Source: Sutterella faecalis
GTDB taxonomy: Bacteria > Pseudomonadota > Gammaproteobacteria > Burkholderiales > Burkholderiaceae_F
DNA length: 64,000 bases
Direction: 5' to 3'
NCBI RefSeq assembly: GCF_006337085.1
Contig: NZ_CP040882.1
Location: 2,232,001-2,296,000 of the forward strand
The notes beneath the pieces were generated by a model that was given only the letters and a program-made list of their open reading frames with translations, ran no database searches and was not told the DNA's origin. Below, one piece after another: positions 44,732 through 53,395 of this stretch. A program made the translations under genes and the position numbers. Every line of letters starts with the position of its first letter. Positions within the stretch are counted from its first letter, which is position 1.

Positions 44732-47700
44732 ATGACCGATCCTCGCTTCATCCATCTCCGGTTCCATTCCGAATATTCGATTACAGACGGCATCGTTCGC
44801 GTGGATCCCATGATCCATGCAGTGGAAAAGAGCGGAGGCGTTGCCATCGGCATCTGCGACCTGATGAATATTTTTGGCGGCCTGCGCTTTTATACGCATG
44901 CGCTCGCTGCCGGCATCAAGCCGATTCTCGGATGCGACTTGAAGGTCATGAATCCGAAGGACCTGAAGAAGCCGTATCGGCTCGGGGTCTACTGCATGAA
45001 TCATGAGGGCTACCACTCCCTCTGCGTGCTCCTCACGAAAGCGTTTCTTACGAAGAACGACGCTGCCCGCGGGTTGATTGACCCCGCCTGGTTTGATAAC
45101 GGCGGCGGGAAGGGTCTCATTTGCCTCTCGGGCGCCTCGCAGGGCGAACTCGGACAGCTCCTTCTATCGAAGCGCTGGGCGCTCGCAGAAGAGGCGCTCG
45201 AGCGCTATAAGGCCTGGTTCCCGGACTGCTTCTATGTTGAACTCCAGCGTGCCGGACGACCTTCCGACGAGCTTGCTACCGCGCGACTGGCGAATTTTGC
45301 CACCGAACACCGGATTCCGGTCGTAGCGACCCATCCGATTCAGTTCCTCAACAAGGAAGATTTTGAAGCGCATGAAGTGCGCTGCTCCATTGCAGAGGGC
45401 TATACGCTCCAAGATCCGCGTCGGAGCAGAAGCTTTACGGAAGAGCAGTACTTTAAGAGCGAAGACGAAATGTGCGAGCTCTTCAAGGACATCCCGGCTG
45501 CGCTCGTCAACTCCGTTGAAATCGCAAAGCGCTGCAATCTTGACGGCGTGCTCTCGAAACCACAGCTCCCGCTTTTCCCCACGCCTGACGGCATGTCGCT
45601 TGACGACTACATCGACAAGCTCTCTAAGGAAGGCCTCCAGAAGCGCCTCGAGTTTCTTTATCCGGATCCCAAGGTTCTGGAAGAGAAGCGTCCGGCTTAC
45701 GACAAGCGCCTCGAATACGAACTCGGCATCATCAAGGGCATGAAGTTCCCGGGGTACTTTCTTATCGTTCAGGACTTCATCAACTGGTCGAAGCGAAACG
45801 GCGTTCCGGTGGGGCCGGGACGCGGATCAGGCGCAGGTTCGCTTGTCGCTTATTCTCTTGGCATTACGGATCTGGATCCGCTTCATTTCGACCTCCTTTT
45901 TGAACGCTTCCTCAATCCGGAACGCGTGTCCATGCCTGACTTCGACGTGGACTTCTGTCAGTACAACCGCGACCGCACAATTGACTATGTGAAGCGTGCG
46001 TACGGTGCTGACGCCGTGAGCCAGATTGCAACATTTGGAACGTTGGGCGCCAAGGCCGTGGTGCGCGACGTCGGCCGCGCACTGGACGTTCCCTACATGA
46101 AAACGGATGCGCTCTCGAAGCTCATTCCGATGCAGCCCGGCAGAAATATTTCGCTTGACGAAGCGATTGCTGAAGTGCCGGAATTCAAGGACGCGATCGA
46201 AAACGACGACGAATATAAGGAAATCATTCGGATCGCGAAGCCCCTCGAAGGTCTCACGCGAAACCTCGGCATGCACGCCGGCGGCGTGCTGATTGCGCCG
46301 GGGAAACTCACGGACTTCTGCCCACTCTATAACTCCGACGGGCGTCCTGAAAATACGATCAGCCAGTTCGATAAAAAGGACGTGGAAAATGTCGGCTTGG
46401 TGAAGTTCGACTTTCTTGGCCTCACCACGCTTTCCATCCTGGCAAAAGCTGTTGAGTTCATCGACAAGCTCTATCCGGAACAGCATTTCGAATTGGAACG
46501 CATTCCGGTAGATGACGTTGAAACCTATGAACTCTTCCAACAGGGCAATACCGCTGCCGTATTCCAGTTTGAATCGGAAGGCATGCGCACGCTTCTCAAG
46601 CAGGCGAAGCCCGACCGCCTTGAAGACCTGGTTGCTTTAAACGCGCTCTATCGTCCGGGCCCGATGGATCTGATTCCGTCCTTTATTGACCGAAAATTCG
46701 GCCGAGAGAAAGTGGAATACCTTGACCAGCGCATGGAGCCGGTGCTCAAGGAAACCTACGGCATCATGGTTTATCAGGAACAGGTGATGCGAGTCGCCCA
46801 GGTGGTTGGCGGCTACTCGCTTGGCGGCGCAGACCTGCTGCGTCGCGCCATGGGTAAAAAGAACGTCGAGGAAATGAAGCGTCAGCGCGCTGTTTTTGTT
46901 AAGGGCGCCGCTGAACGCAACGTCAAGGAATCGGTTGCGACTGAAATTTTCGACTTGATGGAGAAATTTGCGGGATACGGCTTCAATAAATCCCACGCAG
47001 CGGCCTATTCCTATGTCGCCTATCAGACGGCTTATCTCAAGGTGCACCACACCTCATCCTTCTATGCAGCCAACCTCTGCATGGTGATGGATGACGGCGA
47101 TAAGATGAACGCGCTTGTCACCGATGCAAAAAACAACGGCATTAATTTCCTGATTGCTGATATCAACCAGAGCGACTGGTTCTTCTCGGTTCCTAACGAA
47201 GCGCAGATTCGTTTTGGTCTCGGCGCCATAAAAGGCATCAACCGATCTGTGGTCGAAAGCATTATCAGAAGCCGCAAGGAGGAAGGTCCGTACACGGACA
47301 TCTTCAACTTTGCCAAGCGCGTACCGGAGATCAATCAGAAGATTTTTGAGAGCCTGATCAAAGCTGGCGCCTTTGATTCCATTGATCGCAGAAGGAATGT
47401 CCTGCTTGCCAACGTGAGTGATGCAATTCAGTATTCAAGAGGGCTTCAGGATCATCTAGGGCAGGATGCACTTTTTGGTGAGGAAGTGGCTACCCCCCTA
47501 CTTAAAGAAGACTCTCCGATAGAGTCTAAAGCCCTGGAATGGGAGAAAAGTGTTTATGGTTTTTGGGTTAGTGGCCATCCTTATGAACAGTACAGAAACT
47601 TGTTTCGAAATGAATTGGGTCGTAAACGATTACTTGATCTAGTCCCTGGAAGAGAAACAATTCATGTAACTGGTCTTGTAGGGGAAGTGAGACAGGTAGT

Positions 47701-48139
47701 AGGGAAGAAGGGGGCATTCGGTATCGTTAAACTGGATGATGGTTCAAGCGTGATCGAATTACTGATTTATACCACGGTCTGGGAAAAATATAAAAATAAA
47801 ATTGAGAATGGTAATTTCTTGGAAGCAGTTGGAAAAGTAAAATTTGATGACTATACAAAACAATTATCCATAGTTGTTGATGGCATTGATGATTTGACGG
47901 GGTATTTTAGTGCGCATGTTTCTCGTATTATGATAAGACCATGCTACCACACTCTATATCTAGAAAAAATTAAAAATATAGTGAGTAATAATTCTAGTTC
48001 TGCAGGGGCCCCTAAGGTATGCTTATTATATAGAAATGAAAAAAATAAATTAACAGGAGTCATCGAGTTGGGGGGCTTTTCATATAATGTTTCGGCACTG
48101 ATTAAACTAACAGATTTTATTAATATTGATATTCTATAA
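44732..48139 (+). CDS. dnaE: DNA polymerase III alpha subunit, with an AT-rich 3' end
   Basis: Replicative polymerase. The PHP domain begins at once (FIHLRFHSEYSITDGIVRVD); GPGRGSGAGSLVAYSLGIT and the catalytic PDFDVDFCQYNRDR (about 402-415) mark the palm. The finger region and OB domain (VTGLVGEVRQVVGKKGAFG) follow. 1135 residues from ATG 44732, near normal. The frame opens slightly earlier without family residues. From about nt 47400 (residue ~890) codon use changes sharply from GC-rich to AT-rich and stays so to the stop, although the protein remains intact. This looks like a recombinant 3' end shared with the island that follows. Confidence 0.95.
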   Translation: MTDPRFIHLRFHSEYSITDGIVRVDPMIHAVEKSGGVAIGICDLMNIFGGLRFYTHALAAGIKPILGCDLKVMNPKDLKKPYRLGVYCMNHEGYHSLCVLLTKAFLTKNDAARGLIDPAWFDNGGGKGLICLSGASQGELGQLLLSKRWALAEEALERYKAWFPDCFYVELQRAGRPSDELATARLANFATEHRIPVVATHPIQFLNKEDFEAHEVRCSIAEGYTLQDPRRSRSFTEEQYFKSEDEMCELFKDIPAALVNSVEIAKRCNLDGVLSKPQLPLFPTPDGMSLDDYIDKLSKEGLQKRLEFLYPDPKVLEEKRPAYDKRLEYELGIIKGMKFPGYFLIVQDFINWSKRNGVPVGPGRGSGAGSLVAYSLGITDLDPLHFDLLFERFLNPERVSMPDFDVDFCQYNRDRTIDYVKRAYGADAVSQIATFGTLGAKAVVRDVGRALDVPYMKTDALSKLIPMQPGRNISLDEAIAEVPEFKDAIENDDEYKEIIRIAKPLEGLTRNLGMHAGGVLIAPGKLTDFCPLYNSDGRPENTISQFDKKDVENVGLVKFDFLGLTTLSILAKAVEFIDKLYPEQHFELERIPVDDVETYELFQQGNTAAVFQFESEGMRTLLKQAKPDRLEDLVALNALYRPGPMDLIPSFIDRKFGREKVEYLDQRMEPVLKETYGIMVYQEQVMRVAQVVGGYSLGGADLLRRAMGKKNVEEMKRQRAVFVKGAAERNVKESVATEIFDLMEKFAGYGFNKSHAAAYSYVAYQTAYLKVHHTSSFYAANLCMVMDDGDKMNALVTDAKNNGINFLIADINQSDWFFSVPNEAQIRFGLGAIKGINRSVVESIIRSRKEEGPYTDIFNFAKRVPEINQKIFESLIKAGAFDSIDRRRNVLLANVSDAIQYSRGLQDHLGQDALFGEEVATPLLKEDSPIESKALEWEKSVYGFWVSGHPYEQYRNLFRNELGRKRLLDLVPGRETIHVTGLVGEVRQVVGKKGAFGIVKLDDGSSVIELLIYTTVWEKYKNKIENGNFLEAVGKVKFDDYTKQLSIVVDGIDDLTGYFSAHVSRIMIRPCYHTLYLEKIKNIVSNNSSSAGAPKVCLLYRNEKNKLTGVIELGGFSYNVSALIKLTDFINIDIL

Positions 48140-48145
48140 TAAATT

Positions 48146-49084
48146 ATGAAGAAATTAACAGTATTAATGCCCGTATATAATGGCCGTTTAGATTGGGTAG
48201 AGGGGGCTGTTTCCTCTATACTAAATCAAAGTTTTCGTGATTTTAACTTTTTGATTATTAATGACGGATCTAATCAGGAAATGACGGAGTTCTTGATGTC
48301 CTTACCATCAAGGGATGGTAGGATTAAAATATTAAATAATGATGGGAATAAGGGATTGGTTTATTCGCTCAATCGAGGTCTAGAAGAATCCGGTACTGAG
48401 TGGGTTGCCCGGATGGATGCTGACGATTGGGCATTCCCTCATAGACTAGAAGTGCAAATGGATTATTTAGAAAATTCTAAGAGTGTTTCAGTTTTAGGAA
48501 CAAAAGCAGTCTATTTAGAAGATGGAAAGCCAGTATTAAAGAAAAATTTACCATTAACAATGGAGAATATTGCTGCTAGTCTGCCATTTTATTGTTGTAT
48601 ATGCCACCCTACTGTGATATTGAATAGAAAAGCTGTATTGTCGGTTGGTGGATATCCGAATGTGAAGAATGCAGAAGACTATGCATTATGGTTAGAGTTG
48701 CTAAGAACCAAAAAATATAACTTTATTAATCTAGATTCTATCTGTTTAAGATATAGAAGAGGATTGGAAAGGAAAGAATATAGACAAATTCAAGTTTCTT
48801 CATCTTATAGAGTGAGAGATCTATTTTTTAACCAGCTTGGTCTTGATGTCCATTCAATCTGTAGAGGAAACTTATGGGAGTTGCATAATATTATTGTTTC
48901 TAAAATTTTGTTGTTGCATCCAGATGCCAATAGATCTATTTTAATGATTAATGCTGATAAATTTATATTGGATTTGTTGCGTTCTAAAAATTGCAGTATA
49001 CCATCGACAATACTTGAATATCAAAAATGGAAATTTTATTATTTGTGGCATAAATTTAATTCGACTTTTGATGACTTGAGATAA
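48146..49084 (+). CDS. Glycosyltransferase family 2
   Basis: GT-A enzyme: KKLTVLMPVYNGRLDWVEGA opens the fold, NFLIINDGSNQEM is the nucleotide loop, WVARMDADDWAFPHRLEVQM holds the DxD, and NAEDYALWLELL is the ED motif region. 312 residues. Starts 6 nt after the dnaE stop and is AT-rich like the dnaE end. Probably adds one sugar to LOS or another surface glycan; donor unknown. Confidence 0.88.
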   Translation: MKKLTVLMPVYNGRLDWVEGAVSSILNQSFRDFNFLIINDGSNQEMTEFLMSLPSRDGRIKILNNDGNKGLVYSLNRGLEESGTEWVARMDADDWAFPHRLEVQMDYLENSKSVSVLGTKAVYLEDGKPVLKKNLPLTMENIAASLPFYCCICHPTVILNRKAVLSVGGYPNVKNAEDYALWLELLRTKKYNFINLDSICLRYRRGLERKEYRQIQVSSSYRVRDLFFNQLGLDVHSICRGNLWELHNIIVSKILLLHPDANRSILMINADKFILDLLRSKNCSIPSTILEYQKWKFYYLWHKFNSTFDDLR

Positions 49085-49144
49085 ATTTATTTTTAGTTGT
49101 TTTATAACAAATCACGAAAACTGCTCTTTTATCGGGGCAGACGC

Positions 49145-50032
49145 TTATTTTAATCTTTTTTTCCAAAGAGGAATAGAAAACCAAGAATAATGCCTATATC
49201 CGTTATAATCTTCCTTTTTTAAAGAGGACGAAAGCTTATTTATGTTGTTAGTTTCTGTAAAATAATATTTATAGGGAATTGAATCTGGGTTTTTTACGTT
49301 CCAAGGCTTTTTTGATCCTGTATAATGGATTATTGCAGCATTTTCGATAATATCTATGGATGAATTTCTGATTTCTGCCATCGTTAGGTTGAATCTTTTG
49401 TTAATTTTCTTGATTTGTCCTTTAAATATTATATTTATAATATCTTGATCTTGGAAATTAATTTTTTTTGATTTTTCTATTTTTTCTGCGGCTGATATGA
49501 TTTCATCACCACTAAACAACTGAGTGATTCTTTTAATATTGAACAATAAAACCCCTGCATTCACATAAATATCATCATTAAGTAAGCCAATATTGTTCTT
49601 GTAGTTTATTGCTTTGATGAATGTGTCTTCTACTCCTGCAAGACAGAAATTTTGAATATCAGTTTCCCATAAGTCATCAATATTGTGTCGAATGACGATA
49701 TCTGCATCGAGATAGAGAATTTTGTCTTCAATATCTTTAAAAATTGTAGGAATAAGTAACCTAAAGTAGGTTTCAATGCTTGTATGTGGAATTGTTATTT
49801 TAATATTGTCGAAAATATAATTAGATATTTTGATTAGTTTAATATTTACCCGTGCGTTGTTATTCTGCAAATTGAGTATTTTTATTTTATTTTCCGCATC
49901 TAAATCGTTGAACAAGACGTATACTTTAATCAATTCTGAATTGGTGTAGGTAATGATTGATTTAATAATTTTAATTGTTTGTTCGTAGTATGAGTTATTA
50001 ATTGCAAAACAAATTGATATGTATTTATTCAT
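49145..50032 (-). CDS. Glycosyltransferase family 8
   Basis: LPS galactosyl/glucosyltransferase (WaaI/J/LgtC-like) family, retaining. YISICFAINNSYYEQTIKII at the start, DKILYLDADIVIRHNIDDLW with the DxD (about 95-114), YVNAGVLLFNIKRI, and HYTGSKKPWNVKNPD near the end. 295 residues, very AT-rich. On the coding strand an A8 run lies in the codons for EKSKK. Convergent with the GT2 gene before it. Confidence 0.88.
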   Translation of the reverse strand: MNKYISICFAINNSYYEQTIKIIKSIITYTNSELIKVYVLFNDLDAENKIKILNLQNNNARVNIKLIKISNYIFDNIKITIPHTSIETYFRLLIPTIFKDIEDKILYLDADIVIRHNIDDLWETDIQNFCLAGVEDTFIKAINYKNNIGLLNDDIYVNAGVLLFNIKRITQLFSGDEIISAAEKIEKSKKINFQDQDIINIIFKGQIKKINKRFNLTMAEIRNSSIDIIENAAIIHYTGSKKPWNVKNPDSIPYKYYFTETNNINKLSSSLKKEDYNGYRHYSWFSIPLWKKRLK

Positions 50033-50475
50033 ATTGTATTTCTATTATAAATAATATTTTCTACAAGCTCTGTCGATTTGCCAGTTGTTTTTTTAAAGAT
50101 ATTTAAAATGCTTTAATTGCATTAGCGAATATTAGAAAATAATTGGTGTGTAAATATAAAATGCGGATTAATATTAAATTTTAGAGTGTCTCTCTGTCTA
50201 TTGACAAAACTGTCGACAAGTAGACATAAATTCTAAGTCCGCAACGCCAAGAATTGTTGGCGAGGTATCTTAAAGTTATTGGATAAATAGTTTTGTTTAC
50301 GCTAATCGTTACGCCCCTCCAGAGGGAGATTGTTCGTAGGCCTTATAGGCAGCTAGAGATTGTGTGTTTGCAACTTTACTATTGATGCTGATCAGTTCAT
50401 AAAATTCATTATGAACCAGTTAGCCCCATTTACCAAATGGAAAGCAACAGGTCACAGCAGACCATTGAGTCGAAT
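50033..50475. other. Gene-free AT-rich stretch
   Basis: About 440 nt between the GT8 gene and the insertion sequence. No open frame of useful length. Around 50230-50290 the plus strand reads a short peptide-like stretch (SPQRQELLARYLKVIG) ending in a stop, which could be the remains of a transposase start, but I cannot place it in a family. Upstream part is simple AT-rich sequence that probably holds the GT8 promoter. Confidence 0.4.
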
Positions 50476-50493
50476 TTTATCATCGACGAGTTT
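50476..50493. repeat. Left target-site duplication of the insertion sequence
   Basis: The 18 bases TTTATCATC-GACGAGTTT directly before the left terminal repeat recur at 52894-52911. One further base outward differs between the copies. Confidence 0.9.
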
Positions 50494-50518
50494 GTTAACG
50501 GTCAGCGTAAACGAGACT
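50494..50518 (+). repeat. Left terminal inverted repeat
   Basis: Starts GTTAACGG and ends GAGACT. It matches the reverse complement of 52868-52892 at 21 of 25 positions. Its last bases are the first unit of the iteron array. Confidence 0.9.
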
Positions 50519-50875
50519 GTTTAGCCAACGACTTTGAGACGTGATACGCCAAGGATTTGAGACCATATACCGTATCTGACCGGGACGATATACCAACATC
50601 CTGTTGGCCTGGATACCTCCGCTACCACGAGACCCATTACCACTGAGACCCGATACCTCCGTAAAGAGAGATGGATTACCACAGGGATTGAGACTGCAAA
50701 CCGCTCTGAATGAGACGGCATACCACTCTTGGTCAGCTTTACCTCTGCACTGAGACTACTTGCCCCAGCGGCAGAACTGCATACAAATGAATGGGACCCG
50801 ATGCCATGACGAAATGAGATGAGATACCACAGCAATAAGACAGGATACCTCTGCATGAGACTACTGAATATGCTG
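50513..50875 (+). repeat. Array of about 16 degenerate 20-23-bp iterons at the left IS end
   Basis: Units begin with GAGAC or a close variant (GGGAC, GAGAT, AAGAC) followed 3-4 nt later by ATACC/TTACC/TGCC and then C-x-C or C-x-G. Clear unit starts are at about 50513, 50536, 50559, 50582, 50628, 50645, 50668, 50690, 50711, 50751, 50793, 50816, 50838 and 50857. Spacing is close to two helical turns, so protein bound to each would face one side of the DNA. Two inverted copies lie at the right end. Probably multiple transposase binding sites. Confidence 0.75.
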
Positions 50876-50879
50876 AATA

Positions 50880-50908
50880 TCGACAATGGTATTTCCTCTT
50901 AACATAAT
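50880..50908 (+). promoter_or_regulatory. Probable transposase promoter
   Basis: TCGACA (50880-50885), a 17-nt spacer and CATAAT (50903-50908), directly after the iteron array. Transposase bound to the array could repress it. Confidence 0.5.
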
Positions 50909-50913
50909 GTATT

Positions 50914-50956
50914 CCTTGGATATTAAGTCGAAATCCCTTCGGCTTAATTACCAAGG
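50914..50956 (+). promoter_or_regulatory. Hairpin covering the transposase ribosome binding site
   Basis: CCTTGG (50914-50919) pairs with CCAAGG (50951-50956), and TTAAGTCGAA (50923-50932) with TTCGGCTTAA (50938-50947), one G-U, around loop ATCCC. Together they form a stem of about 19 bp. The AAGGAG ribosome binding site (50953-50958) is largely buried in the right arm. Confidence 0.7.
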
Positions 50957-50964
50957 AGACTGCT

Positions 50965-52458
50965 ATGTCGAAACAAGCAAGAAAGTCTCGGGGCCCTTCT
51001 GTTGTTGAGTCCGAAATCCCTCGGCTGACACCTCAGGAAATTTTTGAAGGCTACGAAAGGCATCTCTATAGCGTTGAGGATGCCAAGACATTGATGCAGA
51101 TGCCTCGCAGCACGTTTATGCGGCATCTCAAGAACTGGCGAGAGACAGGTCGGCTGCCCTCACATACCGGTCAAGGGAATCGTGTTCCGGCCAATAAGCT
51201 CGATCCGCAGATCAGAGCGAGGATCATCGAGTTTGCAACAGGCAAATATGAGGGCTTCCAGGCAACCCTCCTGCATAAGTATTTGCTCATTGAGGGTATT
51301 GAGGTCTCCGTTGAAACGGTACGACGAATCCTGACAACACTTCGTCCGGAAGAAACTCCAAAGGAGCGCAGGTCGACCGCGCATAAGCTGCGCCGCCGCA
51401 GATCGAGCGTTGGGGAACTGATTCAAATTGACGGCAGTCCGCATCCATGGTTCGAGGGAACCGGAGACGATAACAGCTACGCGCTTCTCATCTTTGTCGA
51501 TGACGCAACAAGCCGCATCATGGTCGCCGGCTTCTATCCAACAGAAACATCTGAAGGATATCTTCAGTTGCTGAATAAGTACATTGAAAAATATGGGATT
51601 CCATGGGCTCTGTACAGCGACAGACATTCCATCTTTGCCCCAGTAAATCCCTCGAAGAGCGGAAAATCCGAGGAAACACAATTTCAAAGAGTCTGTCGGG
51701 AGTTGGGGGTAACGGGGATACGGGCTAATTCGCCAGAAGCCAAAGGGCGGGTCGAGCGAACATTCAGCACGCTGCAGGGACGATGGCCAAAAGAGTTCCG
51801 TGTGCTGGGCATCAGAAATATGGCGGAAGCAAATTCACGAATGCCGGAATTGCTGGCGAGCTATAACCAAGAATTCGCAATTGCTCCCGCTGACTCTAAG
51901 GATAGCCACGCGCCGCTGCTGGAGGAAACGAAAGAACGCATTGAGCAGATCTTTGCCAGATGGCATACACGTATGATCAGCAGGAACCTGACGGTGTCCT
52001 ACGGCAGCAAGACACTGCAGATTGTCGGGGTGGGCCGCTCCATGAGGGGAGCAATGATGAAGACTGAGTGCAATCTGCTGGAGTATGCCGATGGGCGGGT
52101 GGAAATCCTCTGGTGCGACGAGGTTGAACATCGCAAGCGGATCACCAAAGAGGGGCCGAGAATCCGAAAACGCTACCACGTGCTCGAATTCACGGAACAC
52201 GACAGAACGAAATTGAAAATGTCAGTCGCAACACCGGAAGAAACGGCCAAGACACTGAATCACCGCGTTGATGAAGTGGGGCGTCAAAAGAAAGGAGACT
52301 CAGAAACGACGCAAAAGAGCCCCTGGCACGAAATGCAAAGGAGATCGGCTCTGAAAGCGATGGCGAAACGGGAGGAACTGAACCGAAAGATCGAAGAAGC
52401 GAAAGCAATCAATGCTCGTATTGCAGCAGCCAAGGAAAAGTTGAAGCCCAAGAGATAA
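50965..52458 (+). CDS. DDE transposase (IS1202/ISNCY-like)
   Basis: 497 residues. N-terminal helix-turn-helix region (SVEDAKTLMQMPRSTFMRHL, about 33-52, then a second DNA-binding segment at about 75-135). RNase H-fold catalytic core: Asp in LIQIDGSPHPWFEG (about 152-165), Asp in ALYSDRHSIFAP and Glu in EAKGRVERTFSTLQG. Basic C-terminus with a predicted coiled coil. AAGGAG precedes the ATG but is buried in a hairpin. The only clear gene of the element. Confidence 0.9.
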   Translation: MSKQARKSRGPSVVESEIPRLTPQEIFEGYERHLYSVEDAKTLMQMPRSTFMRHLKNWRETGRLPSHTGQGNRVPANKLDPQIRARIIEFATGKYEGFQATLLHKYLLIEGIEVSVETVRRILTTLRPEETPKERRSTAHKLRRRRSSVGELIQIDGSPHPWFEGTGDDNSYALLIFVDDATSRIMVAGFYPTETSEGYLQLLNKYIEKYGIPWALYSDRHSIFAPVNPSKSGKSEETQFQRVCRELGVTGIRANSPEAKGRVERTFSTLQGRWPKEFRVLGIRNMAEANSRMPELLASYNQEFAIAPADSKDSHAPLLEETKERIEQIFARWHTRMISRNLTVSYGSKTLQIVGVGRSMRGAMMKTECNLLEYADGRVEILWCDEVEHRKRITKEGPRIRKRYHVLEFTEHDRTKLKMSVATPEETAKTLNHRVDEVGRQKKGDSETTQKSPWHEMQRRSALKAMAKREELNRKIEEAKAINARIAAAKEKLKPKR

Positions 52459-52667
52459 CTCAACGGTTGAAGCACCGTTGAGATGGTGGGTCGTTAAGGC
52501 GAATGCACCGCGCGCTGCGCTTGGATGCATCCGCCTTAACTAAATGATATCTCAGGGATTTCTGTCAAGCGACTTTCGCGGCATAAAGCTTCGCGCGTCT
52601 GAAGGCCGCGCTCGTTTATTCCACGTTCGCTTGACAGAGCTTGCCTCAGTGCCCGTAGGCTAAATGC
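52459..52667. repeat. Three palindromes in the right IS arm
   Basis: First, CTCAACGG (52459-52466) with CCGTTGAG (52475-52482) right at the transposase stop. Second, GTTAAGGCGAATGCA (from 52493) with its near-complement ending at 52540 (14 of 15). Third, TCTGTCAAGCGA (52561-52572) with TCGCTTGACAGA (52627-52638), perfect over 12 bp and 78 bp across. None has a T run. Possible transcript end or protein-binding structures. Confidence 0.6.
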
Positions 52668-52875
52668 CGGTACCGCCGCCAGGTGCCGAAGTGGAGCGCT
52701 CGGCCAGCACAATGCCCGCAAACCAATCCGCGAGCTCGCGCGTTACCAGAAAAGCCGCTGTGTAGCTTTTCGCCTCCTTGAAAAGATCAGCGCTGTTGTG
52801 AAACTCTTGCCGATTGCTGGTGTCACCCAGAGGGGCAGAAAAAGTCTCATTATCGCTGTGGGTTAGCAGTCTCAT
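52660..52875 (-). CDS. Possible small gene in the right IS arm (unrecognised)
   Basis: 71 residues, not recognised. The middle (DLFKEAKSYTAAFLVTRELA, then DWFAGIVLAER) looks protein-like and the sequence is GC-rich. It ends in a Gly-rich tail. Its start overlaps the iteron copies at the right end. It could be a passenger gene, a fragment of a larger lost gene, or chance. Confidence 0.25.
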   Translation of the reverse strand: MRLLTHSDNETFSAPLGDTSNRQEFHNSADLFKEAKSYTAAFLVTRELADWFAGIVLAERSTSAPGGGTGI

Positions 52876-52892
52876 TTTTGCTGCCCGTTAAC
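52868..52892 (-). repeat. Right terminal inverted repeat
   Basis: Read on the minus strand it starts GTTAACGG and ends GAGACT, differing from the left repeat at 4 of 25 positions. A second GAGACT copy lies about 25 nt further in. Confidence 0.9.
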
Positions 52893-52893
52893 A

Positions 52894-52911
52894 TTTATCA
52901 TCGACGAGTTT
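52894..52911. repeat. Right target-site duplication
   Basis: 18 bases identical to 50476-50493, separated from the right terminal repeat by one base. Confidence 0.9.
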
Positions 52912-53395
52912 CACGTCATCAAGTACTGTAATATACTCGATCAGATGACCCAAATCGCATATAAAATCGAATGTGCATAAAAGAAATCTCGACATATCTG
53001 GCTGTTAATTTTTTTAAACTTCTGTAAGACACAGCTGGTCAGGCTATCGCCTCTCGCAGTTGAATTTGCAGATCGATAGAACTTATCGTACGATCCTTAA
53101 CCTACTGAGTATCTCCCAGAATTGCAAAATCAAAGATCAAGTTGATTCGTTACTAATGGAAGTGCATTATGAAAGATGGGATGATCTTTACACCTGTGAG
53201 ATTATTAAAGAACCTAGAGACCTCATTCCAAACATTAAACTGATAGCTAGTATATTCAGGACTCTCGACTGCATTAAAAGATGGTTTATCTAATTATAGT
53301 TAACCTGGGTCTAAATGATTGGACTTGTGTATTAAGTAGTGATATTTAACAATAAATTTAATAGAATAAATATATAATCATAAAGGATGGAATAT
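52912..53395. other. Stretch without a confident gene
   Basis: About 480 nt of AT-rich sequence between the insertion sequence and the Caps_synth-type gene. It contains only the doubtful 77-residue frame at 53060-53293. The last 100 nt probably carry the promoter of the next gene, in simple AT-rich sequence without a clear box. Confidence 0.4.
53060..53293 (+). CDS. Doubtful small ORF
   Basis: 77 codons from a TTG, with no clear ribosome binding site. The peptide (LNLLSISQNCKIKDQVDSLL, then EVHYERWDDLYTCEIIKEPR) is polar and protein-like but unrecognised. It may be the end of a gene cut by earlier rearrangement in this mobile-element-rich stretch. Confidence 0.2.
   Translation: MNLQIDRTYRTILNLLSISQNCKIKDQVDSLLMEVHYERWDDLYTCEIIKEPRDLIPNIKLIASIFRTLDCIKRWFI

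Larger units (their letters stand above)
50494..52892 (+). mobile_element. Complete insertion sequence with DDE transposase (IS1202/ISNCY-like)
   Basis: 2399 bp, bounded by 25-bp imperfect inverted repeats (21/25) and an 18-bp target duplication. One transposase gene occupies 50965-52458. The left end carries about 370 nt of tandem degenerate iterons; the right end carries 434 nt with two iteron copies and several palindromes. The transposase type and long target duplication resemble the IS1202 family; from memory its ISTde1 subgroup makes duplications of about 15-18 bp. The element is GC-richer than the island around it, so it arrived separately. Intact ends and gene suggest recent insertion. 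Confidence 0.87.

Noticed and set aside
47484..47502. C-rich run in dnaE as a phase-variation site
   Set aside because: The run is only seven C (ACCCCCCCTA region), too short to be a convincing slippage tract, and it lies in an essential gene.
50513..50875. CRISPR-like array
   Set aside because: The units are degenerate, contiguous and 20-23 bp long with no conserved repeat/spacer alternation. They start inside the insertion sequence's terminal repeat, and no cas gene is nearby.
52660..52875. Toxin or antitoxin gene in the insertion sequence arm
   Set aside because: Size would fit, but the sequence shows no recognisable toxin or antitoxin motif and no partner frame.
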